Assembly (NCBI RefSeq): GCF_002807685.1
Contig: NZ_PEAX01000005.1
Location: 124,001 to 188,000 of the forward strand
Origin: Neoalteromonas flava
GTDB lineage: Bacteria > Pseudomonadota > Gammaproteobacteria > Enterobacterales > Alteromonadaceae
DNA length: 64,000 bases
Reading direction: 5' to 3'
Below the pieces are notes generated by a model. It saw nothing but the letters and a program-made list of their open reading frames with translations. It ran no database searches and had not been told where the DNA came from. This document shows positions 51,358-60,930 of this stretch, piece after piece. A program made the translations under genes and the position numbers. Every line of letters starts with the position of its first letter. Position 1 is the first letter of the stretch.

Positions 51358-52038
51358 TTATGCTTGGTTTAGGGTGCTTAGTTCGTGCCGCATCTGATCA
51401 ATCACGGTTTTGTAATCCGGTTGATTGAAAATGGCGGAGCCAGCGACGAACATATCAGCACCCGCTTCTGCGATGGCGCGAATATTATCGACTTTTACGC
51501 CGCCGTCAATTTCTATTCGGGTGGCTAAACCGCGTTGGTTAATCAATTGTTTCGTTTGACGTAACTTATCTAACGTCGAAGGAATAAACGATTGGCCACC
51601 AAAACCGGGGTTAACTGACATCAATAATACATGATGTAGCTTATCAATGACATGCTCTAAGACACTGAGCGGCGTCGCAGGATTTAATACCAAACCTGGC
51701 TTGCAACCGGCGTCAATAATTAACTGTATACTACGGTCGACGTGCCGAGAAGCTTCCGGGTGGAAACTAATCATGTCGGCACCAGCATCAGCAAATCCAG
51801 CAATTAAATCATCGACAGGCTCGACCATCAGATGTACATCCATAGGGGCTGTTATGCCATAGGATTTCAATGCCTTTACTACCATTGGACCAAACGTAAG
51901 GTTCGGAACGTAGTGGTTATCCATAACATCAACATGCACAACATCCGCGCCAGCGGCCAAAACACGCTCTACATCGGCACCGAGCGCGGCAAAATTAGCC
52001 GATAAAATAGAGGGTGCGATTAGGAAATTAGAGTTCAC
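51358..52038 (-). CDS. rpe: Ribulose-phosphate 3-epimerase
   Basis: TIM-barrel enzyme of the pentose phosphate pathway, 226 aa. Motifs: [17 protein letters not shown] (metal and catalytic Asp), [22 protein letters not shown] and [10 protein letters not shown]. All normal. It starts a minus-strand run rpe-trpS-pabA-HDOD. Confidence 0.96.
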   Translation of the reverse strand: MNSNFLIAPSILSANFAALGADVERVLAAGADVVHVDVMDNHYVPNLTFGPMVVKALKSYGITAPMDVHLMVEPVDDLIAGFADAGADMISFHPEASRHVDRSIQLIIDAGCKPGLVLNPATPLSVLEHVIDKLHHVLLMSVNPGFGGQSFIPSTLDKLRQTKQLINQRGLATRIEIDGGVKVDNIRAIAEAGADMFVAGSAIFNQPDYKTVIDQMRHELSTLNQA

Positions 52039-52112
52039 GTAATCTATCCATTACAGCAAAAGATTGGCGTAGCATAGCAAATCTTCGCAAATGCTTGATA
52101 CTATTTATAAAT

Positions 52113-52129
52113 GGCACTAAAGTGGTGCA
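52113..52129 (+). promoter_or_regulatory. NtrC binding site upstream of torF
   Basis: GGCACTAAAGTGGTGCA, a 16/17 match to the NtrC consensus TGCACYANNNTGGTGCA and nearly the same as the glnK site. A half-site (GGTGCA, 52143-52148) lies 19 bases on. It is about 146 bases upstream of the sigma-54 element. Confidence 0.76.
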
Positions 52130-52253
52130 ATTGGAGTGTAATGGTGCAATATGTTCGTCTGGCAATGCTCTCGGCTTTATAGGTGCCCTGTTAAAATCAT
52201 TTAAAAACAGTAGCTTATGAATTATTGTGCGAGTGTTTTATCAAACGGAATGT

Positions 52254-52269
52254 CGGCACTAGATTTGCG
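52254..52269 (+). promoter_or_regulatory. Sigma-54 promoter of torF
   Basis: CGGCACTAGATTTGCG has GG-N10-GC spacing and matches TGGCACN5TTGC at all but the first base. It is a better match than the glnK promoter. The rest of the 334-base gap between rpe and torF holds no gene I can recognise; it must also contain the rpe promoter. Confidence 0.78.
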
Positions 52270-52372
52270 TGGTGTTTGCGTAGAACAATAATAATACACT
52301 GCAGACAGAATAATTTACTGGCGCTTACAAAGCAGAGTAAAAAGCTAAGAATATAATCAATGGAGAACACAC

Positions 52373-53014
52373 ATGAAACTCAATAAATTAGCAGCGCTCA
52401 CAGCACTTGCATTAGGTTCAACTGTGGTCAGCCACACCGCTGTTGCGGGTTGGTCTGCAAACGCCGGTTTGATGTCTGATTACCACTTCCGCGGTATTCA
52501 GCAAGCTGAATCAGCATCGGCTTATGCGGGCGTTGACTTTGAATCTGAAGACGGATTTTTTGTTGGTACTTGGGCAGCGGAAGTTGAAGATGGCTTGGAA
52601 GTAGACTTGTACGGTGGTTACGGTACTGAGTTCGAAAATGGCGTTGGTATGAGCTTTGGTTTTACCACGTATCAGTACACGGGCGATTTTGATTCTGCAT
52701 ATAATGAGTTAAATTTTGGCTTGTCATACAGCTTTGTTAGCTTTGAGTATAGCATCGGTGACTGGGATGGCGTTGTAGGCGACGAAGCAAATACTGAGTC
52801 TAAGTATGAATTCGTAGCGGTTACGCTTGAGCATGAAGGCTTTTATGCGACTTTCGGTAAATTTGGACGCGAATTCTCAGGTGAATACGGCGAGTTCGGT
52901 TATTCTACCGAGTATGAAGGGTTTGATATCGGGGCAGCTTTAGTGGTTAGCGGCAGTGAATTAGATGATAGCGAATCATTAGTATTCACTATCGGCAAAA
53001 CTTTCTCTTTATAA
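52373..53014 (+). CDS. torF: TorF-family putative porin
   Basis: 213-aa outer-membrane protein of the TorF (Gcw_chp, TIGR02001) family. Signal peptide ends near AVAG (about residue 25); the mature start GWSANAGLMSDYHFRGIQQAE is diagnostic. The rest has alternating aromatic beta-strands and ends in FSL. Family members are often next to glnK-amtB; here it is about 36 kb away but has the matching NtrC/sigma-54 control. GGAG precedes the ATG. A terminator follows. The transported substrate is unknown. Confidence 0.85.
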   Translation: MKLNKLAALTALALGSTVVSHTAVAGWSANAGLMSDYHFRGIQQAESASAYAGVDFESEDGFFVGTWAAEVEDGLEVDLYGGYGTEFENGVGMSFGFTTYQYTGDFDSAYNELNFGLSYSFVSFEYSIGDWDGVVGDEANTESKYEFVAVTLEHEGFYATFGKFGREFSGEYGEFGYSTEYEGFDIGAALVVSGSELDDSESLVFTIGKTFSL

Positions 53015-53030
53015 GACGCAAGTTATGTGA

Positions 53031-53060
53031 AAAGCGCGGTCTATTTAGGCCGCGCTTTTT
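53031..53060 (+). terminator. Rho-independent terminator of torF
   Basis: AAAGCGCGG (53031-53039) and CCGCGCTTT (53050-53058) form a stem with a ten-base loop, then more T residues. Ends the torF transcript. Confidence 0.88.
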
Positions 53061-53207
53061 AGTGCACGTTTTCTACTGCTAGCGCTAACTAAATTGCTTT
53101 TCAAACCTTGATTAGCCGACCAAGTGTCAACTTTATCCGATAAGTTTCTTTCCGAATCCCCAAACCCGGCGTATACTTAAGTCTATGTGAGTTATGGGAG
53201 AGCGCGC

Positions 53208-53516
53208 ATGAATTGGAAGTCATGTAGCAAAAAATCATTCGGTGTAGCATTAGGCGTGTTTACGCTTGGTTTTGTGTTAAGTGCTAGCGCGCTAAAGCCG
53301 CGGTGGCAAGGTAACTGTGAACAACAATTCGCAGTTGACCTTCAAACGCAACCCACATGTGTAACAAAAACCAATGAGTCTATCGGCTGGTTTGATTGGA
53401 TCGGCGGCAAATCGCGTTCGTATCAATTTCATTTTTTAGATTTGCTCGAACTTTTATACAGCAACGATTCAGAACACAATGATAGAGTAGGTTCTGGCCC
53501 CACAAGTTCGCTTTAA
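53208..53516 (+). CDS. Small secreted or membrane-anchored protein, unknown
   Basis: 102 aa from ATG 53208, chosen because GGGAG lies eight bases upstream; a longer frame starts at 53187. A hydrophobic signal-like segment (GVALGVFTLGFVLSASA) is followed by a short domain with two Cys (GNCEQQF and PTCVTK) that could form a disulfide. I do not recognise it. It is just upstream of the DUF2970 gene on the same strand. Confidence 0.55.
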   Translation: MNWKSCSKKSFGVALGVFTLGFVLSASALKPRWQGNCEQQFAVDLQTQPTCVTKTNESIGWFDWIGGKSRSYQFHFLDLLELLYSNDSEHNDRVGSGPTSSL

Positions 53517-53529
53517 AAGAATAGGCGGT

Positions 53530-53727
53530 ATGACCAAATCCCCCAACCGCCCGACGTTTTGGCAAGTTATTACGAGTGTAATGGCCAGTTTCTTTGGCGT
53601 TCAGAGTCAAGCTAATCATCAACGAGATTTTACTCAGACCAGTGTTGTGCCATTTATTGTGGTGGGGATCTTCATGGTGCTCCTGCTGATTGCAGGCCTA
53701 TTGATGATAGTGGATCTACTACTTTAA
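53530..53727 (+). CDS. DUF2970 membrane protein
   Basis: 65 aa; FWQVITSVMASFFGVQSQ, then NHQRDFTQTSVVPFIVVGIF marks DUF2970, and one C-terminal membrane helix (about 41-64) follows. Function unknown. It follows the small secreted protein gene by 13 bases, so they are probably cotranscribed, and ends 17 bases before the convergent dam stop. Confidence 0.75.
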   Translation: MTKSPNRPTFWQVITSVMASFFGVQSQANHQRDFTQTSVVPFIVVGIFMVLLLIAGLLMIVDLLL

Positions 53728-53743
53728 CCCGCACTCTTACTAA

Positions 53744-54565
53744 CTATCGATAATACAGCGCAAACAATTCTCCAACGGCAATCCGATTATTGGCATTCTG
53801 ACTAATCGAGCGCTTCACTTTTAACTCAGTGATTGCGGCGTGCTGGTATATATCACGCGTGAATGGTACATCATGATTGCTGATCAGAACGGGGATCTGT
53901 CGTTTGAATGCTGCGTGTTTAGCTAGCTTTGCAAGTTCAACCTGCTGATCTAGACTAAAGCCTTTGCTACTGTAATCGGTAAACATTGCTGTAGTGTTGA
54001 TTGGTACATAGGGGGGGTCGCAGTACATCACTGATCCTTTTCTTGCCCGCCTAAATACCTGATTGAACGATAAGCAAGTAAATGTTGCGCGTTTGGATTT
54101 TTCAGCGAATATTTCCAATTCATATTCTGGGAAGTAGGGTTTTACATAACGCCCAAAGGGAACATTAAAGCCCCCGCTACGATTATATCGACACAACCCG
54201 TTGTAACCGTGTCGATTCAAATACAAGAATAATAGACAACGCTCGTATGGATCGGTGCTTAGGTTAAACTGCTCGCGTAAGGCGTAATAAGCAGCATCAG
54301 TATTATTCTGATCCGTGAACAGCCTACGCGCATCGTTAATAAAGGTTTGCGGTCGGCGCTTGAGCGTCGTATAAAGATTGATCAAGTCGGGATTGATATC
54401 GTTAAGATGGTATTTTTCAAAGTCACTATTGAGAAAAACCGAACCCGCACCGACGAAAGGCTCAATGAGTTTTTCTGCTTCAGGTAGCAGATTAACAATA
54501 CGTTCAGCAAGGCTATACTTGCCGCCAGCCCACTTCAAAAACGCGCGGGTCTTTTTGTTCTTCAT
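53744..54565 (-). CDS. dam: DNA adenine methylase (GATC)
   Basis: 273-aa N6-adenine methyltransferase for mismatch repair strand marking and replication control. SAM motif RAFLKWAGGKYSLAERI and catalytic DPPY (MYCDPPYVP) are visible. It is the last gene of aroK-aroB-damX-dam, 73 bases after damX. Confidence 0.95.
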   Translation of the reverse strand: MKNKKTRAFLKWAGGKYSLAERIVNLLPEAEKLIEPFVGAGSVFLNSDFEKYHLNDINPDLINLYTTLKRRPQTFINDARRLFTDQNNTDAAYYALREQFNLSTDPYERCLLFLYLNRHGYNGLCRYNRSGGFNVPFGRYVKPYFPEYELEIFAEKSKRATFTCLSFNQVFRRARKGSVMYCDPPYVPINTTAMFTDYSSKGFSLDQQVELAKLAKHAAFKRQIPVLISNHDVPFTRDIYQHAAITELKVKRSISQNANNRIAVGELFALYYR

Positions 54566-54638
54566 TTTTCGCGCAACTACAGGCCGAATTCGTTCTCAAA
54601 TTGTAACCATCTGCTCATGTTCAAACAAGCTTTACACG

Positions 54639-56102
54639 TTAATCTACATTGATTTGTTGACGTTTAATTTGCGCTATCGATTTAACAAAAGGCGCACTCA
54701 CCTGGTTGTAATTGGGCAGTTGACTAATCCCATCGCGTGCTTGAGCAATGGTTGGATACGGTTTATTGGTCACAATGACATACCAAGGATTGCCATTTAG
54801 CTGTGCCTGATAAACCCAAGTTAACGCTGACAAATTGTTGTCGACAATGAACTGTTCGGCTAACCCTAGCGTGCTCACTCCGGTCAATTGAATAACAAAC
54901 CCGTCTGCGAGTCCTTCGGGTAACCATGCGAAAGATTCTTGATCCGGCTGACTTTTAATCGACTGTGACTCCGCATAGACAGATTGATTCTCATCTGTCT
55001 TTGAAGGAGGCTCTTGCGCTTGCTGCGCGTTGTTTAACGCGCTTGGGTCAGAGATTTCATCTGCTGGGCCCTGTTCTAGCGTTACTGGTTGTGATTTGGT
55101 TGCTACCGCCGGAATTAGAGCAGTGTTCAATGTTTCTTGTGCAACCTTAGATGGCTGTTCGGAATCCATGCTTGCGGTCTCGTTATCACGTTGCCAGCGA
55201 GAGACCAACAATTGCTCGGTAACCGAGTCTGCGGGTTCGTTGACTGAGTCTGAATTTATTCCGTCAGCGCTCTGCGGGTTGGCAGATACTGGTTCCATTT
55301 CGGATGAGGCACTGACTGGGGTGGGGGCTTCAGTTGCAGAAGACGATTCGACTAATTCGCCCTCAAAACCGAATAGCGCAGCGACTTTATCCGGATATTG
55401 CCACCACAGCAAACCGCCGAATATGACGATAAATACAGCGATTGCAAGGAGCGCAAATATCGGACTGCGAGTAAATGCTGGTCTTGATTCGGCTTGTGTA
55501 GGAACGTTTGCGCGATCAGCAAGACGGCGTTGGAAGGCCGCACGTTTTTCTGCAATTAGTCGATCTAAATCGCTGGTGGCTCCACTAACAACTTCAGAAC
55601 TTAGTAATAGCGGGGTCGCTGTATTGGTCGCTGGAAGCCATTGCTGAGCTCGCTCTGCCCAGTCAGTTTCACCAAATAAGACAATATTTAGGTGTTGCTT
55701 ATTGGCCGCAAAGCGACTTTGCAGCACCAGCTGCCATAACTCACGAAGAAATTCATTCGGCAATTCTTGGGCTTGCATAATCCCAATCAAGACGGGTCCA
55801 TCATGATGATTTAGAGATTGCAGCAATTCATTTAAAGGACGAATGAAACTACCTGCAACCTGCCCTAATAGCTGTTGGCACAGTTGCCGCCGATATTGGG
55901 TAATATCTAATTCTGGATTCGCTGTGATAAAAGCAACATCAGTTTGTTCGTCCTGGGTTGCCAGAAAGCTCTCGAGGGTCTTGCGCTGTGCGGCAATAGT
56001 ATCACTGCTGACAAAGATCAACTGTGATGAATAGTTCACCATCTGATTTAAACGTTCATGCAGTTCGGAGTACACGGTGTTCACTGTTTTTTCCACTCTC
56101 AT
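54639..56102 (-). CDS. damX: DamX-like cell-division protein with SPOR domain
   Basis: About 487 aa. An N-terminal AAA-like region (about 1-190), one membrane helix (about 217-236: IFALLAIAVFIVIFGGLLWW), a low-complexity Ser/Glu/Gln linker, and a C-terminal SPOR domain (about 405-480; VIQLTGVSTLGLAEQFI and YVIVTNKPYPTIAQARDGI) that binds denuded septal glycan. Between aroB and dam as in enteric bacteria. The ORF could start at TTG 56105; I prefer ATG 56102. Confidence 0.87.
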   Translation of the reverse strand: MRVEKTVNTVYSELHERLNQMVNYSSQLIFVSSDTIAAQRKTLESFLATQDEQTDVAFITANPELDITQYRRQLCQQLLGQVAGSFIRPLNELLQSLNHHDGPVLIGIMQAQELPNEFLRELWQLVLQSRFAANKQHLNIVLFGETDWAERAQQWLPATNTATPLLLSSEVVSGATSDLDRLIAEKRAAFQRRLADRANVPTQAESRPAFTRSPIFALLAIAVFIVIFGGLLWWQYPDKVAALFGFEGELVESSSATEAPTPVSASSEMEPVSANPQSADGINSDSVNEPADSVTEQLLVSRWQRDNETASMDSEQPSKVAQETLNTALIPAVATKSQPVTLEQGPADEISDPSALNNAQQAQEPPSKTDENQSVYAESQSIKSQPDQESFAWLPEGLADGFVIQLTGVSTLGLAEQFIVDNNLSALTWVYQAQLNGNPWYVIVTNKPYPTIAQARDGISQLPNYNQVSAPFVKSIAQIKRQQINVD

Positions 56103-56147
56103 CAATAAGTGTAGCGAACGTTCAGACTCTTAGCTTAAGATCTTGTT

Positions 56148-57218
56148 TTATGCTCTGACTAATACTGCTTGCAGGCACTCATCGCTGATCTTATCGGTTA
56201 CTATGGCGTTCCCAATCGTGGTTGGAATAACAAAGCGTATGCGACTGTCGAGGACCTTTTTGTCATGCCGCATATGCTGCATGTAACTGGCATAACTCAT
56301 ATCCTGCGGTCCCACGACTGGTAAACCAAATGCTTGTAGCAGGTGTTCTACCCGACAAAATTCTGACTCAGAGAACGAAAATTCGCGTCTTGCAACACTA
56401 CAAGCAAGTATGATACCAGCCGAAACAGCTTCACCGTGTAGCCAATTTCCATAACCTTGTTCGGCTTCAATGGCGTGACCGAATGTATGACCAAGATTGA
56501 GCAACGCTCTAATACCGCTTTCTCTCTCGTCTTTGGCAACTATTTCTGCTTTTATCTCACAGCAGCGTCGAATCGCATATTGCAGAGCTTGCGCTTCTTT
56601 GTTTTGTAATTCAGCGACATGGCTCTCCAGCCAAGCAAAAAAATCAGCATCATAGATTATGCCGTATTTTATCACTTCGGCCATACCTGCGGCGAATTCA
56701 CGGTCGGGTAAAGTGGCTAATGTCGTTGTATCAATCAATACGGCTTGTGGCTGGTAAAATGCGCCGATCATATTCTTACCCAAAGGGTGATTGACTGCTG
56801 TCTTGCCGCCAACAGAAGAATCAACTTGCGCCAATAATGTCGTGGGAATTTGAATAAACGGCATTCCACGCTGGTAAGTGGCTGCAACAAAACCTGTCAA
56901 ATCGCCAACTACTCCGCCGCCCAAGGCTATTAGTGTGGTATCCCGACCCGCTTCACACGAGAGTAACTCGGTCATGATAGAGGCGTAGGTATCCAAGGTT
57001 TTGTGCTGCTCACCATCTTCAATAATGATGGTATGGAGTAATTGCTCACCGAGGTGTTTTTGAATTATCGATAAATACAGTGGCGCAATCGTCGTATTCG
57101 TCACGACGATTGCCTTTTTCTTGATATTGCTAATTAGCGGCTCGTTGGACTGAGAGAGAAGACCCGCTGCAATTATGATTGGGTAGCTACGGTCACCCAA
57201 GTCTACCGTTACGCTCAT
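56148..57218 (-). CDS. aroB: 3-dehydroquinate synthase
   Basis: Second step of the shikimate pathway, 356 aa. NAD and metal sites: [38 protein letters not shown] and [18 protein letters not shown] stands seven bases before the ATG. It follows aroK by 18 bases. Confidence 0.96.
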   Translation of the reverse strand: MSVTVDLGDRSYPIIIAAGLLSQSNEPLISNIKKKAIVVTNTTIAPLYLSIIQKHLGEQLLHTIIIEDGEQHKTLDTYASIMTELLSCEAGRDTTLIALGGGVVGDLTGFVAATYQRGMPFIQIPTTLLAQVDSSVGGKTAVNHPLGKNMIGAFYQPQAVLIDTTTLATLPDREFAAGMAEVIKYGIIYDADFFAWLESHVAELQNKEAQALQYAIRRCCEIKAEIVAKDERESGIRALLNLGHTFGHAIEAEQGYGNWLHGEAVSAGIILACSVARREFSFSESEFCRVEHLLQAFGLPVVGPQDMSYASYMQHMRHDKKVLDSRIRFVIPTTIGNAIVTDKISDECLQAVLVRA

Positions 57219-57236
57219 GGGTGAACCTCCGTACGA

Positions 57237-57752
57237 TTACAATCCGATTTTACTGATTATTTGATTGGCCACAGCGCGTGCGCTTTGATCGTCGGTATCG
57301 ACAACGTAGTCAGCAACTTCTTCATACATCGGATTCCGCTCATCAGCGAGATCGCGCAGAACTTGTTCTGGATTGTCGTTTTGCAATAATGGACGACGCT
57401 TATCGCGCTGAGTACGTGCCACCTGCTTATCGATTGTGGTTTGTAAGTAAACCACTATGCCGCGCGCGGATAGGCGATTGCGCACTGCTTTACTGACGAC
57501 CGAGCCGCCACCCGTTGCAAGTACAATCCCTTGCAGGTCAGTCAAATCGTTGATTACGTTTTCTTCGCGCTTGCGGAAACCTTCTTCACCTTCTAAATCA
57601 AATATCCAAGCAATATCAGCACCTGTGCGGCGTTCTATTTCTTGATCCGAATCATAAAATTCAAGGTGGAGTTCATCTGCGAGGTGTCTGCCGATGGTGC
57701 TTTTACCTGCGCCCATTGGACCAACTAAAAAGATATTACGTTTTTCAGCCAT
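57237..57752 (-). CDS. aroK: Shikimate kinase
   Basis: 171-aa P-loop kinase. Walker [13 protein letters not shown] (residues about 11-22), the DSDQEIERR shikimate site and RPLL lid region are present. It starts the aroK-aroB-damX-dam group after a terminator that separates it from pilQ. The 240-base gap between pilQ and aroK holds its promoter. Confidence 0.95.
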   Translation of the reverse strand: MAEKRNIFLVGPMGAGKSTIGRHLADELHLEFYDSDQEIERRTGADIAWIFDLEGEEGFRKREENVINDLTDLQGIVLATGGGSVVSKAVRNRLSARGIVVYLQTTIDKQVARTQRDKRRPLLQNDNPEQVLRDLADERNPMYEEVADYVVDTDDQSARAVANQIISKIGL

Positions 57753-57934
57753 AGTTTGCTATTTTCACAACTCAATATTGATAATAGGGCAGCGAATTGT
57801 TGCTCTGCTGACTACCCGTTCATGCGTGCATTGGGGAAATCGCCCATGTGCACGACTCCTCAGACCTCGTTAAAAATTTCGAGGGCGCGATTATCTCAGT
57901 TAAATTAGGCAATATGCAAGCTTCGCGGCGAATT

Positions 57935-57961
57935 CATTAAAAAAGCCGCAAAAATTGCGGC
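57935..57961 (-). terminator. Rho-independent terminator after pilQ
   Basis: GCCGCAA (57945-57951) and TTGCGGC (57955-57961) form a stem with a three-base loop; T residues follow on the minus strand. It also has T residues on the plus side. It separates the pil operon from aroKB. Confidence 0.85.
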
Positions 57962-57992
57962 TCTTTTTTAGTCTAAAAATCGATGCTTAGTG

Positions 57993-59765
57993 TTAAAGGC
58001 TTTCGTTCATTATTTTAGGAGTGACAAAAATCAATAATTCACGTTTCTGGTAAATTGTTGATTTATTTCTAAATAACGCTCCGACGACCGGTAAATCACC
58101 GATGAGCGGAACCTTTGTTACATCGTCAGTATTGGTTTGTTGGAAAATACCACCCAGAACGACTGTTTCTCCATTCTCGACCAATACTTGTGTGCTGATT
58201 TCCTGTGTATCGATGGCTACCGCTGGACCGGTCGATGTAGATACTGTCTCACCGCGGGTATCTTGAGTTACCACCAAGTCCAAGATAATACGATTATCCG
58301 GAGTGATATGCGGCGTTACTTTTAAACTTAATACGGCTTTTTTGAATTCCACTGACGTTGCACCGCTAGAAGTCGCTTGTACGTATGGGATCTCGGTACC
58401 TTGCTCAATATATGCTTCTTGTTGATTAGCTACAGTAATGCGCGGGCTTGCAATCACTTCACCTTTATTCTCAGACTCTAGGGCAGACAGTTCTAAGTCC
58501 AAGATAGTACCGTCAACCAAACTTGCAATTTGGAAGCCGATGCGTCCTGCTGGGTTAGTAACCGGTAAGTTAACGTTGAGTCTATCCGTAATAGATGGGA
58601 TCACGCCCCCGGCAATCGAATCGGCACCTTCTATTGAACCAGACACGCCATCATCTCCCTGACGGTCAGAGAAACCCCAACGTACACCCAATTCTTCATC
58701 GACATTGTCGCGCACTGTTACCATGCGGCTCTCGATCAATACTTGCTTAACTGGAATGTCGAGCTCTTTAACGACACGACGCGCTTCATCAATAGACTCT
58801 TGGGTGTCGCGGATCAGCAGCGTGTTAGTGCGCTCGTCTACGCTAACGACTCCACGGTCACTTAAAATTCCACCACTGCCATTTTTGAGAATTTCTGATA
58901 ATCCTTCTGCTTTCGCGTAGTTAACGGTAATACTGGCAGATTTTAATGGCGCTAAGCTTTGCACTTGTTGCTGGCTTTGTAGCTCTTGTGTTTCCCGTGC
59001 GGTGAGTTCTTCAGCAGGCGCTATTAACAGGATATTGCCCTCTAAACGTTTCCCTAATCCTTTAATCTTCAGGATCATATCTAAGGCCTGATCCCAAGGT
59101 ACAGCTGATAGGCTGATGGTAACGTTGCCAGTCACTGTATCTGTGGTCACTAAGTTAAATCCATTTACTTGTGCAATGATTTGTAGCACCTGACGTACAG
59201 GAACATCTTGGAAGTCCAAAGAAATGGGTTTGCCAGTGTAAGTACTCTCTTGTTCAAGTTCTTCCACCTGAGCAGCGGTTAGCGGAGATACTTCGACGCT
59301 AAAGCTACCTTCTTGTTCATTTAAGCGCGCCGTGACTTGGCCAGAATATTCTATAACAACACGAGCATCGGCATCATCTTGGAAGGTTTCAATATGCGTG
59401 ATGGGGGTGCCAAACTCATTTACTGCAATCTTCACGAATTGATCATCAGCCAGACGGGTCGCGGGTAATGTAACCGTCACTTTGCCCTGAGATTCAATCA
59501 GTTGTGAGTTGCTTGGCAATGAATCGAAGGTAATATTGGCGATTCCTTGGCCGTTGGCACCACGTGTAAAGTTAATGCCGGTTAGGGTTGCGCTGTAAAC
59601 GCTTTGGATTTCGGCGTTTGGATCGAGTAATTCAATATCTTGAGCCCATGCTTTTGCGCCCACACTGCTTGCAGCAGCAAACACTGCCAATGACATTGCC
59701 ATCCATAGGTACTTGCGACCGCGGTTTTGATTTAATTTCTTGTTAAAGATAAAACGCTCAGACAT
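57993..59765 (-). CDS. pilQ: Type IV pilus secretin PilQ
   Basis: Outer-membrane secretin of 590 aa, similar in size to Vibrio PilQ and shorter than Pseudomonas PilQ. Signal peptide (about 20-42), one AMIN domain (about 55-165), a secretin/TonB short domain (DVPVRQVLQIIAQVNGFN), N1-type ring domains, and the secretin core ending with VPLIGDLPVVGALFR. AGGAG precedes the ATG, which overlaps the pilP end by eight bases. Confidence 0.94.
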   Translation of the reverse strand: MSERFIFNKKLNQNRGRKYLWMAMSLAVFAAASSVGAKAWAQDIELLDPNAEIQSVYSATLTGINFTRGANGQGIANITFDSLPSNSQLIESQGKVTVTLPATRLADDQFVKIAVNEFGTPITHIETFQDDADARVVIEYSGQVTARLNEQEGSFSVEVSPLTAAQVEELEQESTYTGKPISLDFQDVPVRQVLQIIAQVNGFNLVTTDTVTGNVTISLSAVPWDQALDMILKIKGLGKRLEGNILLIAPAEELTARETQELQSQQQVQSLAPLKSASITVNYAKAEGLSEILKNGSGGILSDRGVVSVDERTNTLLIRDTQESIDEARRVVKELDIPVKQVLIESRMVTVRDNVDEELGVRWGFSDRQGDDGVSGSIEGADSIAGGVIPSITDRLNVNLPVTNPAGRIGFQIASLVDGTILDLELSALESENKGEVIASPRITVANQQEAYIEQGTEIPYVQATSSGATSVEFKKAVLSLKVTPHITPDNRIILDLVVTQDTRGETVSTSTGPAVAIDTQEISTQVLVENGETVVLGGIFQQTNTDDVTKVPLIGDLPVVGALFRNKSTIYQKRELLIFVTPKIMNESL

Positions 59766-60306
59766 TATCGTTCTCTCCTGCCAATGACGCCATAGTCAAT
59801 TCAGTTTCTTTTCGCTGCCAACAGCCAGCGCCATCTGGAAGTAATTCAGTAATTGTCACTGATTGATTTGAAATCACAGTAATCTCACCGTGAAACAAAC
59901 CTAAATGATTACCATAGGAAGCTTTGTGTAACGCTCCATCATTGGTTTTAAATAAGACCCACTTTTTATTATTGGCATTAAAAATTCCGGACATGGTTAT
60001 AGCATCGATTCCATAATTCTCAAGTGCTTCTTTCTTGCGGCCAAAATCGGGTTGCAAACAGTTTGCTTTAGCCACCTCTGCGGCTGGCTGTTCAATTGTG
60101 CGAGGACGCACAAATGGACTGCGTAACTGATTAGCAGAATAATCAAACGGTGGTTGTACTTCAAACTCAGGATAGGGCTCAATGCGTACCTGGGTATTCG
60201 CTTTAACCTGCTGTGTATACGCCTGTAAGTCACTAATGTCAGCTGTACAGCCCGTTAAACCCAGTACAACGGCGGTAAGACAGAGAGTTAAATTGCTACG
60301 CTTCAT
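59758..60306 (-). CDS. pilP: Pilotin-like lipoprotein PilP
   Basis: 182 aa with lipobox LTGC (about residue 20), then a periplasmic beta domain that bridges PilNO to PilQ. GGGAGG stands before the ATG, which overlaps the pilO stop by four bases. Confidence 0.91.
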   Translation of the reverse strand: MKRSNLTLCLTAVVLGLTGCTADISDLQAYTQQVKANTQVRIEPYPEFEVQPPFDYSANQLRSPFVRPRTIEQPAAEVAKANCLQPDFGRKKEALENYGIDAITMSGIFNANNKKWVLFKTNDGALHKASYGNHLGLFHGEITVISNQSVTITELLPDGAGCWQRKETELTMASLAGENDNV

Positions 60307-60929
60307 TGCGCACCTCCCGTTGCAGCCCCAGCATTGGGTGACGAGGTTAATGCAGTACGATAGGTCTTCGCTTGCATTTGTAACTTAAGGCCATCAGATT
60401 CACTGATAATCTCAAAATCATGCAAAGTTACGATTCGCGGTAGACCGGCGATTGAGGACACAAAATCACCGAACTCGTGATAGTTGCCTTTAACTTCTAG
60501 TTCAATCGGAAGTTCTGTATAAAACTCTTTCGGAACTTCATTCTGCCAATTAAGCAAACGGAAAGTGAGTCCTGCGCTAGTGCCCACATAAGTAATATCA
60601 TCCAATAATCCAGGCGTTTCATTGCTGGTCGGCAATGAACGTAACATTGAGCTGAAGTCTGCTTCGATGCGCGCTAGCTGTTCTTGGTAGGCCTCTAGAT
60701 TGACCGCGATACGATATTTCGCCTCAAACTCACGTTTTAGCTCGACCTCTTTTAATTCGGCCTGCTCCAATTGCGGGAGTTTACTACTCACAATTAGGTT
60801 GTAACTTAAAATACCGACCACAATCGCGAGAACAAGGGCGACGACAGTTTTGATTTCGAACGGCCATACGGCGACATTTTCGAAATCCAATTCGTTCATT
60901 TCTTTTAATTTGGCAAAATCAAACTGCAT
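60303..60929 (-). CDS. pilO: Type IV pilus assembly protein PilO
   Basis: Bitopic inner-membrane protein: cytoplasmic start, one helix (about 24-46), coiled coil and periplasmic ferredoxin-like domain. I start at ATG 60929 (MQFDFAKLKE), which follows the pilN stop by one base with GGAGG upstream; a longer frame begins with a basic tag inside pilN. Confidence 0.91.
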   Translation of the reverse strand: MQFDFAKLKEMNELDFENVAVWPFEIKTVVALVLAIVVGILSYNLIVSSKLPQLEQAELKEVELKREFEAKYRIAVNLEAYQEQLARIEADFSSMLRSLPTSNETPGLLDDITYVGTSAGLTFRLLNWQNEVPKEFYTELPIELEVKGNYHEFGDFVSSIAGLPRIVTLHDFEIISESDGLKLQMQAKTYRTALTSSPNAGAATGGAQ

Positions 60930-60930
60930 G

